Shown here one piece after another: positions 6,218 through 11,096 of a stretch of DNA of 11,096 nt. A model generated the notes under the pieces. That model worked only from the letters and a program-made list of their open reading frames with translations, was not told the origin of the DNA and ran no database searches. The DNA is taken from the NCBI GenBank assembly GCA_964391595.1, contig CAYMMM010000025.1, forward strand, positions 1 through 11,096, in the 5' to 3' direction. The stretch comes from JADZGC01 sp964391595. GTDB taxonomy: Bacteria; Patescibacteriota; Saccharimonadia; CAILAD01; GCA-016700035. Made by a program: the position numbers and the translations under genes. Positions within the stretch are counted from its first letter, which is position 1; every line of letters starts with the position of its first letter.

Positions 6218-7231
6218 ATGGAAGCAGTTGTCGAACGGCAAGCACAGACAAATACTACGGATCAGCCTGTCAATCAGCCGCAGGTGATGCCTCAGAGTAC
6301 GTCCGCCCGCTATGACGTGACGATCATTGGCGGTGGGCCAGCCGGAATGACTGCAGCAATCTACCTTGCGCGCAAGAAACTCAAAGTACTTATCTTAAGT
6401 AAGGACATTGGTGGTCAAGCCGCTTGGTCGAGCGATGTAGAAAACTACCCTGGTTTCACGATGATTAGTGGCGCTGAACTCACCAAGCGTTTTCAGGAAC
6501 ACGTCGCTGAGTTTAAGGACGAGATCACCTTGCGTTTGCTCCGTGACGGGATCAAGGGGATTGCACAAAATCAAGGAGGATTCACAGTCGCGCTACCAGA
6601 CGGCAAGCAGGAGACCAGTCGAGCAGTAATTATCGCAAGTGGCAAGATCCCCCGGCATCTGGGCGTACCAGGGGAAGTTGAGTATCTCAATAAAGGCGTA
6701 ACGTATTGTGCGTGGTGCGATGGGCCGCTTTTCAAAAACAAATCCGTGGCGATCATAGGCGGTGGCAACTCCGCACTAGACGCCGCGCTGTCGCTCGAAA
6801 AGCTCGCTCGCGATATAGCACTCGTCAATATCACCGACACGCTGACTGGCGATGAAGTGATGATTGAGAAGGTTATGGCCTCACCACATATTCGCATCTT
6901 GAATCATGCAAGCATCACCAAGATAGCGGGTGACAAGCTGGTACGCTCTGTCACGGTCAAGGATGAGCAAACTGGTCTAGAGAAGCAGTTGCCCGTGGAT
7001 GGTGTCTTTATCGAGGTTGGCTCTATACCGTCGACAGATTACTTGCGAGATCTAGTGAAGCTCAACGAGGTCGGCGAGATTATTATCGACAAAAATAACA
7101 TGAGCTCGGCGCCAGGGATTTTTGCAGCTGGAGATGTGACTGATGTCGCTGAGAAGCAAATAATCGTTGCTGCAGGAGAGGGGAGCAAAGCAGCGATACA
7201 GTGCTCGAAGTGGCTTGCTTCCAGACCATAA
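6218..7231 (+). CDS. trxB: Thioredoxin reductase-like FAD/NAD(P)H disulfide oxidoreductase (AhpF-like)
   Basis: A low-molecular-weight pyridine-nucleotide disulfide reductase that passes electrons from NAD(P)H through FAD to a redox-active CxxC. It has 337 residues. An N-terminal extension of about 30 Gln/Thr-rich residues precedes the FAD dinucleotide fold YDVTIIGGGPAGM (GGGPAG at 38-43). ENYPGF follows, then the active site Cys164-Ala-Trp-Cys167-Asp-Gly, the second Rossmann motif IIGGGNSALDAALSL (GGGNSA at 181-186), and FAD-binding GIFAAGDVTD near 301-309. After the second Rossmann motif, the HRR(D) stretch that marks NADPH-specific TrxB is absent (VNITDTLTGD instead). This resembles the NADH-using AhpF C-terminal half. 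The ATG at 6218 is the first possible in-frame start (an in-frame TGA lies just upstream); Met24 at 6287 is an alternative that removes most of the extension. The downstream glutaredoxin is the obvious partner. Confidence 0.9.
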   Translation: MEAVVERQAQTNTTDQPVNQPQVMPQSTSARYDVTIIGGGPAGMTAAIYLARKKLKVLILSKDIGGQAAWSSDVENYPGFTMISGAELTKRFQEHVAEFKDEITLRLLRDGIKGIAQNQGGFTVALPDGKQETSRAVIIASGKIPRHLGVPGEVEYLNKGVTYCAWCDGPLFKNKSVAIIGGGNSALDAALSLEKLARDIALVNITDTLTGDEVMIEKVMASPHIRILNHASITKIAGDKLVRSVTVKDEQTGLEKQLPVDGVFIEVGSIPSTDYLRDLVKLNEVGEIIIDKNNMSSAPGIFAAGDVTDVAEKQIIVAAGEGSKAAIQCSKWLASRP

Positions 7232-7247
7232 GCCCGGCCCCAATCTC

Positions 7248-7276
7248 TTGTCAGCCGATTCGATAATCGATATCAT
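7248..7276 (+). promoter_or_regulatory. Predicted sigma70-type promoter of the glutaredoxin gene
   Basis: TTGTCA (7248-7253) and TATCAT (7271-7276) each match consensus at 5 of 6 positions with an ideal 17-bp spacer. Transcription should start near 7283. The spacer holds a small palindrome (TCGAT-A-ATCGA, 7260-7270) that could be an operator. A second weaker -10 (TATAGT, 7282-7287) lies just downstream. Confidence 0.55.
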
Positions 7277-7303
7277 AGGTATATAGTTAACATGTTTACT
7301 AAA

Positions 7304-7309
7304 GAGGAG
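7304..7309 (+). promoter_or_regulatory. Shine-Dalgarno sequence deciding the glutaredoxin start
   Basis: GAGGAG is 8 bases before the ATG at 7318 but only 2 bases before the ATG at 7312. Normal spacing therefore favours 7318 as the true start. Confidence 0.65.
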
Positions 7310-7317
7310 CGATGCAT

Positions 7318-7572
7318 ATGGATACCCACAAAAAAGCAGATGATAAGGTGATCGTATACACCACACCAACCTGCGTCTTTTGTAAGAACGTAAAAGCTTA
7401 TCTCGAAGAGAAGGGGATCTCGTACGAGACTATCGATGTACTCGCCGACGCTTCCAAGGCTCAGGAAATGATCGACAAGTCAGGTCAGATGGGCGTACCG
7501 GTGACAGATTTCAAAGGCACAATCATCGTAGGCTTCGATAAGCCAAAACTCGACGCAGCTGTAGCTGCCTAG
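7318..7572 (+). CDS. Glutaredoxin-like protein
   Basis: A small cytosolic thioredoxin-fold thiol-disulfide carrier of 84 residues. Strand VIVYTTPTC leads into the active site Cys19-Val-Phe-Cys22, then KNVKAYLEEKGISYETIDV, a cis-Pro loop MGVPV, and DFKGTIIVGFDKPKL, the usual ending of the short NrdH/YruB-like glutaredoxins. The ATG at 7318 is preferred to the one 6 bases earlier because of Shine-Dalgarno spacing. It lies 86 bases after the flavoprotein gene and has its own promoter, but the two genes very likely form a functional pair in which the reductase recharges the glutaredoxin. Candidate clients include ribonucleotide reductase, peroxiredoxins or methionine sulfoxide reductase; none is encoded in this window. 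Confidence 0.9.
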   Translation: MDTHKKADDKVIVYTTPTCVFCKNVKAYLEEKGISYETIDVLADASKAQEMIDKSGQMGVPVTDFKGTIIVGFDKPKLDAAVAA

Positions 7573-7598
7573 CTTCATAGTTTTTACATTGTAAATAC

Positions 7599-7624
7599 CA
7601 TGACCGCTTGATAAGCTGGTCATG
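7599..7624. promoter_or_regulatory. Hairpin between the glutaredoxin and N-acyltransferase genes
   Basis: Arms CATGACC (7599-7605) and GGTCATG (7618-7624) pair perfectly. The inner GCTT (7606-7609) and AAGC (7613-7616) extend the stem to 11 bp, with a single bulged T at 7617 and a GAT loop. No T-run follows on either strand, so a simple intrinsic terminator is not supported. It ends 3 bases before the AAGGAG that serves the next gene, so it may act as an mRNA end or an initiation-control element. A smaller repeat (TTTAC-ATT-GTAAA, 7583-7595) lies just upstream. Confidence 0.5.
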
Positions 7625-7646
7625 ATTAAGGAGTGTTCGTAGTATT

Positions 7647-9158
7647 GTGGTAAAGAAAAAGGGTGAGTTTTCGGACACATTGCGAGTGCTGAAGCAGTCC
7701 AAAGCGAAGATCCAGTCACTCAGCTTCGTTCAATGGGTTGGGCGATTTGTACATGCGAGACCGCTGTGGACTGCCTTTTTGATTGGTTTTGCATACTTCG
7801 GCTATGTGATCTCCTGGATGTTTGCGCTCCGAACGGCTGAGATCGCCACTGGATTAGCCACCAAGATAGTCGCTATAACAGCCGCGATTATCATGGTGAC
7901 AACATTTGCTCTCGGCTACGTTTTCTTTGTATGGCTTGTGCGACGCTTGAAGCTTTCGGTTTACGACAAGACATGGTGGCAGATACCGTTTGTATGGGTT
8001 ATAGCCGAGTGCTTTCGTGCCGTACTCTTCTCTGTGATTGCACTCGGTCCCGGTGGGCGCGTCGGGTCATTTTGGACTTTTGGCAATGCAGGATACTGGC
8101 TCGTGTACACACCGCTGGTGTATATCGGACGCTTTGGCGGCTTGTATCTGCTGAGTTTGCTTGTCGCTTTCCTCGTTGTCAGCTGTATCCGCAGTTTGCG
8201 AAGCAAGAATTGGCGCGAGCCACTGAGTATCGCTAGCGCCGCAGCGATCCTAGCATTCTTGGGTTGGGCGCTCTACGCGCAGCCACAGGGAGAGAAGCGC
8301 ACGATTGCTGCTGTGCAGTTTGCAAATGAGTTTAGCCCCGAAGCCTTCTCGCTCACAACGGCCGACTTATTAGGTCGATTGCCAGAGAAGAGCGTTGATG
8401 CGATCATATTGCCCGAGTACTCCCATCTCTGGGAAGGAGATAGCGTAAGGGACACTGACGCGGCGAGTCGGGTGCTCAAGAACCCTGACGGTGTGCTTAT
8501 TGATAGTGTGCAGGAGCGCTCCACCATGCTTGGTCACAACCTTGTGACCTATCATCGTCCAGATGGCAGCGTAGCTTTTGATCAGAAGAAATGGTTTTCA
8601 GTCCCAGGTGGTGAGTATGTGCCGTATATTTACCAAGTAGTCCTCGCGTACGCCGGGCAAGAGCAGCTTCTCTTGCATTTTCAGGATCAGAAGAGCGTCG
8701 AACACGGTGATACACCCGAGATGCCATATGAGTTCGACGGGGCAAAATATGGCGGCCTGGCCTGTAGCGGCGCTTTCGTACCCGAATTGTATCGAGGCAT
8801 GACGCAGCGAGGCGCGACAATTCTTTCTAACTCAGCCTCACTCGACACCATGGGCATATCTGATCTCTATCATATCGAGGCACGGCAGATGGCGCGCTTG
8901 CATGCTGTGGCGAATGCACGGCCGTTTGTACAAGCAGCACGGGGTGGTTATAGCTATATTATTGATAGCAATGGCACTTTCGTCGACGGCGTCCAGCAGC
9001 GTGGCTATGCGCTCGTGCATGGTGCTGTCACTACAAATGACACTCTGACTCTCTATACATTATTCGGGGATTGGATTGTATGGGGAGGGATTGTCATTAT
9101 AGGCATAACTGGTTTGACGAATCGTAAAAAGCAGCCTTATACTAAGCCTAAGCATTAA
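7647..9158 (+). CDS. lnt: Apolipoprotein N-acyltransferase-like membrane protein
   Basis: An integral membrane enzyme of the Lnt family: an N-terminal membrane domain plus an extracytoplasmic nitrilase-fold domain. Characterised members transfer a fatty acyl chain to the N-terminal Cys of lipoproteins. It has 503 residues, as usual. Hydrophobic segments lie near 40-61, 75-98, 112-133, 148-180 (probably two) and 193-211; the nitrilase domain spans about 218-465 and a last membrane helix about 469-490. The catalytic triad is recognisable: Glu257 (ILPEYS), Lys315 (KKWFSVPGGEYVP) and Cys373 (LACSGAFVPE). The residues after Cys are Ser-Gly where the family usually has Tyr-Glu. The start is GTG at 7647; AAGGAG at 7628-7633 is 13 bases away, rather far, but no other standard in-frame start is nearby. 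The next gene follows after 14 bases. True lipoprotein acylation is not proven. Confidence 0.85.
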   Translation: MVKKKGEFSDTLRVLKQSKAKIQSLSFVQWVGRFVHARPLWTAFLIGFAYFGYVISWMFALRTAEIATGLATKIVAITAAIIMVTTFALGYVFFVWLVRRLKLSVYDKTWWQIPFVWVIAECFRAVLFSVIALGPGGRVGSFWTFGNAGYWLVYTPLVYIGRFGGLYLLSLLVAFLVVSCIRSLRSKNWREPLSIASAAAILAFLGWALYAQPQGEKRTIAAVQFANEFSPEAFSLTTADLLGRLPEKSVDAIILPEYSHLWEGDSVRDTDAASRVLKNPDGVLIDSVQERSTMLGHNLVTYHRPDGSVAFDQKKWFSVPGGEYVPYIYQVVLAYAGQEQLLLHFQDQKSVEHGDTPEMPYEFDGAKYGGLACSGAFVPELYRGMTQRGATILSNSASLDTMGISDLYHIEARQMARLHAVANARPFVQAARGGYSYIIDSNGTFVDGVQQRGYALVHGAVTTNDTLTLYTLFGDWIVWGGIVIIGITGLTNRKKQPYTKPKH

Positions 9159-9162
9159 GGGA
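9157..9162 (+). promoter_or_regulatory. Shine-Dalgarno sequence for the RlpA-like gene
   Basis: AAGGGA overlaps the stop codon of the N-acyltransferase-like gene and lies 10 bases before the ATG at 9173. This arrangement indicates the two genes are co-transcribed and probably translationally linked. Confidence 0.55.
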
Positions 9163-9172
9163 CTACACAATC

Positions 9173-9856
9173 ATGGCTGCGAAGAAAGCACCAGCAAAGA
9201 AAACATCGAGTAAGGCAAATGTTGGGAGCAGTGTGCTTGCAACCGCAAAGGCAAAACCTAAGAAGCTCTATCTAGCCCTTTTCGTCGTGGTATTTGTTGC
9301 AGCTCTCGGCTACCTCTTTTTGCGCCTGAGTCGTGCGGCAACTCCGCTTACCTATATAAATGCCGGCAAGATACCGAGTACGGGCGCGATTTACGGAGCA
9401 ACGATTTACGGGGGCGCCTATCGAGCATCGCAACAGCAATTCTGTCCTGACAACCGCTTGCAGGGTGGCGGTAACGATGATAATGGTATGGGTAGTGACG
9501 GCAGGCCGCTTCCAGGCAGAACTGCATTTGCCGAGTTGAGCAACAATGGTTCGCGAGACTTTTCAGCACTTGGTAAGTTGCCCAATGGTACCAAGCTAGA
9601 AATAAGCTATCGTGGCCGTACTGTCGTAGCCGAGAAGGCCGATGTAGGCTCTGGCGGTTCTTCAGTGTCTGGCTTCCCGCGTGCCGTCGATCTCTGGTGG
9701 GAGACCGCGACACTCCTTAATTTCACAGGTGGACTCGACCTAGTTTTCGTACGTCCTGTAGACCCGTCTACTCCCGTTACCCCAGTGATTATACAGCCGA
9801 AAAATGGCTGTAAGGCAGCACCTCCAGCACCAGCTGGCACCAAGCCAAACGTATAG
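9173..9856 (+). CDS. Membrane-anchored double-psi beta-barrel (RlpA-like) surface protein
   Basis: A 227-residue protein. Residues 1-31 are a Lys/Ala/Ser-rich cytosolic tail (MAAKKAPAKK...), 32-50 form one membrane helix ending GYLFLRLSRA, and the rest is outside the cell. SRA-A could be a signal peptidase site, but the long basic tail also fits an uncleaved anchor. Residues about 115-197 resemble the double-psi beta-barrel of RlpA and related wall enzymes: TAFAELSNNG, LPNGTKLEISYRG, VVAEKADVG with Asp157, and RAVDLWWETATLL with Asp173, then LVFVRPV. In RlpA-type proteins, aspartates in these two motifs form the peptidoglycan-cutting site, so a lytic transglycosylase role is plausible but unproven. 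There are two extracytoplasmic Cys (91, 213) and a Pro-rich C-terminus. The N-terminal segment is nearly identical to that of the next gene. Confidence 0.75.
   Translation: MAAKKAPAKKTSSKANVGSSVLATAKAKPKKLYLALFVVVFVAALGYLFLRLSRAATPLTYINAGKIPSTGAIYGATIYGGAYRASQQQFCPDNRLQGGGNDDNGMGSDGRPLPGRTAFAELSNNGSRDFSALGKLPNGTKLEISYRGRTVVAEKADVGSGGSSVSGFPRAVDLWWETATLLNFTGGLDLVFVRPVDPSTPVTPVIIQPKNGCKAAPPAPAGTKPNV
9293..9337 (+). repeat. Shared membrane-leader repeat, copy 1
   Basis: It encodes FVAALGYLFLRLSRA (residues 41-55). It matches copy 2 (10061-10105) at 39 of 45 bases, and all six differences are third-position synonymous changes. Twenty bases (9299-9318) are identical. Confidence 0.85.
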
Positions 9857-9872
9857 TTCCCTATAGCAACCA

Positions 9873-9902
9873 TTGACTTAAGCATTCTCTCAGCTCTATG
9901 AT
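9873..9902 (+). promoter_or_regulatory. Predicted promoter of the peptidoglycan-binding protein gene
   Basis: TTGACT (9873-9878) and TATGAT (9897-9902) each match consensus at 5 of 6 positions, with an 18-bp spacer. Transcription should start near 9909, leaving a leader of about 29 bases that contains AGGA about 8 bases before the ATG. The rest of the 81-base gap shows no terminator. Confidence 0.55.
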
Positions 9903-9937
9903 GATGAGTAAGCATAACAATAATGTAGGAATACACT

Positions 9938-11096
9938 ATGGCATCCAAGTCTGCATCAAAAAAAACAAATACCAAACCAAAATCTAACGTCGCAAAACCA
10001 ACCCTCGCGAGCAAGCTCAAGCTTCCGAAGAAATCCTTCCTCATCGTCATTATCCTCATCTTCGTCGCAGCTCTCGGCTACCTCTTCTTGCGTCTGAGTC
10101 GCGCAAGTATTGAGGGTGCTGAGTGGACTGCTGACAAGTTTGAGCTTCATGGCGGCTCCATTACTACCAAAGCAGATGGACGTAAGGCTTGGGTAACGTC
10201 AAATAATAATCATTACGTACGTATTGTTGATGACGAGTGGGTCGCAGCTCGTGGTGATCAGGCGTGGTGTCTTGACGTACGACTTGAGAAGCTGGATGAC
10301 GGACGAAGTGATGCTACAGTTGGCCTTACGGTCTATGGTCAGTCTAATTCCGAGAATCCGCTTGCATCCAATCTGTGGCGACTAGACAAGGTGAATCAAG
10401 AAGTATTGCTTTGCCCACAGAACGCGGACCCTTACCACTTGTACTCTGATAATGGCATAGTCCCTAAGCAACTTGATCAAGGTGCCATCATTCGATCTGC
10501 TCAGGTTGGCATAAATGGTGGCACTGTCGCTGTCTTCAAGATCGCTCGTTCTCTCGTGCCTGGCACTTACGTACCGTTGCCGGCCCCTGCACCAGTCACC
10601 ACCACGACTCCAAGTCAGAATCAGCAGACCAATGTTTCCCCAGCCGACCAGCCAACCGTCTGCCCAACCTACACGCTTGGTCTCAACAGCTCAGGGAATT
10701 GTGTCGGCTACGCACAAGGCCTTCTCAATGCAGCACTACGACTCACCGGTACTAGAGATCAGCTTGCCATCGACAACAACTACGGCACACGTACGCAGAA
10801 CGCTGTGAAAATGTTCCAGGCTAGTATCGGCAAGACTGGTAATGCAAACGATGGCATCATCGGTGCTGGTACGTGGCCGAAGCTCATCGAACGAGCTAAT
10901 GCAAACGTATCTGCAGTGGTTCCGTCTCAAACTGTCCAGCCCTGTGTCGCAAACGCCAGTGACACCTCATGCACACAGAATCCTCCTCGAGCCATAAAAC
11001 ACGCGAGCGAAGCAGATCGCACGAAGCTCGTCTTCTACAAACCTCACAACAAAGGCATAGAGCCAGATCCCAAGTACTACAATACTGGCGACAAAG
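9938..11096 (+). CDS. Membrane-anchored surface protein with peptidoglycan-binding domain (3' end outside window)
   Basis: The frame is open from the ATG at 9938 to the window edge: 386 complete codons, no stop. Residues 1-32 are a Lys/Ser-rich cytosolic tail and 33-51 a membrane helix ending GYLFLRLSRA. Residues about 57-210 form an unrecognised, probably beta-rich region with Cys111 and Cys159. Residues 212-240 are a Pro/Thr/Gln linker (PLPAPAPVTTTTP...). Residues about 254-318 look like a PG_binding_1 domain (CVGYAQGLLNAAL, IDNNYGTRTQNAVKMFQ, DGIIGAGTWPKLIE), which binds cell-wall glycan or stem peptides. After 320 comes a Cys-containing stretch and the start of another segment (ADRTKLVFYKPHN) that is cut off. 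AGGA precedes the start. This is a wall-bound surface protein of unknown catalytic function. It shares its leader with the preceding gene, but its ectodomain is unrelated. Confidence 0.85.
   Translation, partial: MASKSASKKTNTKPKSNVAKPTLASKLKLPKKSFLIVIILIFVAALGYLFLRLSRASIEGAEWTADKFELHGGSITTKADGRKAWVTSNNNHYVRIVDDEWVAARGDQAWCLDVRLEKLDDGRSDATVGLTVYGQSNSENPLASNLWRLDKVNQEVLLCPQNADPYHLYSDNGIVPKQLDQGAIIRSAQVGINGGTVAVFKIARSLVPGTYVPLPAPAPVTTTTPSQNQQTNVSPADQPTVCPTYTLGLNSSGNCVGYAQGLLNAALRLTGTRDQLAIDNNYGTRTQNAVKMFQASIGKTGNANDGIIGAGTWPKLIERANANVSAVVPSQTVQPCVANASDTSCTQNPPRAIKHASEADRTKLVFYKPHNKGIEPDPKYYNTGDK
10061..10105 (+). repeat. Shared membrane-leader repeat, copy 2
   Basis: It encodes the same 15 residues (positions 42-56 of this protein) as copy 1 at 9293-9337. 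Flanking sequence resembles copy 1 only in being Lys-rich before and hydrophobic within the helix; the ectodomains that follow are not alike. Confidence 0.85.

Noticed and set aside
9173..9260. Histone H1-like DNA-binding protein, suggested by the Lys/Ala-rich start
   Set aside because: The basic stretch is only about 31 residues and leads directly into a membrane helix and an extracytoplasmic domain, so it is better seen as a cytosolic tail.
10515..10808. A separate 97-residue + strand gene
   Set aside because: It is an out-of-frame reading inside the peptidoglycan-binding protein, whose own frame is open throughout and encodes recognisable domains.
1..11096. CRISPR array, tRNA, rRNA, insertion sequence, phage genes or replication origin
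   Set aside because: No regularly spaced repeats, cloverleaf-type sequences, transposase/integrase motifs or DnaA-box clusters were seen on either strand.

Overview
This window looks like chromosomal DNA from a small-genome bacterium of the Patescibacteria (Candidate Phyla Radiation), most likely a Saccharibacteria (TM7) relative. That placement is an inference. It rests on compact gene packing, a split transketolase, a pentose-phosphate gene set with no visible phosphofructokinase, short or absent 5' leaders, and surface proteins with a Lys-rich tail plus a membrane anchor. Every confidently called gene is on the + strand, the standard code with TGA as stop fits all of them, and G+C is near 50% by eye. 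There is no gene-free stretch longer than about 100 bases. I saw no tRNA, rRNA, CRISPR array, transposase or integrase.

Layout. (1) 1-540: the C-terminal part of glyceraldehyde-3-phosphate dehydrogenase, cut by the window edge. (2) 597-1112: a GNAT acetyltransferase with its own promoter. (3) 1149-2243: rpiB and rpe, directly abutting. (4) 2287-6165: an operon of transketolase N-half, transketolase C-half and two PfkB-family kinases, with 8-bp and 4-bp overlaps at two of the junctions. (5) 6218-7572: a thioredoxin-reductase-like flavoprotein and a small glutaredoxin. (6) 7647-9856: an apolipoprotein N-acyltransferase-like membrane enzyme followed by an anchored double-psi beta-barrel (RlpA-like) protein. 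(7) 9938-11096: an anchored protein with a peptidoglycan-binding domain, open at the right edge.

How they fit together. Regions 1, 3 and 4 form one carbon module. RpiB and Rpe interconvert pentose phosphates, transketolase yields fructose-6-P and glyceraldehyde-3-P, and GAPDH takes the triose onward. The PfkB kinases probably feed a sugar or nucleoside into this module; their substrate is not readable from sequence. Region 5 is a thiol-redox pair. Regions 6 and 7 act at the envelope.

Most notable. The first PfkB protein has Thr where the catalytic Asp should be, while its overlapping partner keeps the Asp, which suggests a pseudokinase-kinase pair. Three genes have a -10 box 6-7 nt from the ATG, which predicts leaderless mRNAs, and a fourth has a four-codon mini-ORF in this position. 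Two neighbouring surface proteins with unrelated ectodomains share an identical 15-residue membrane motif whose codon differences are all synonymous. Rpe and RpiB each lack one usual active-site histidine.
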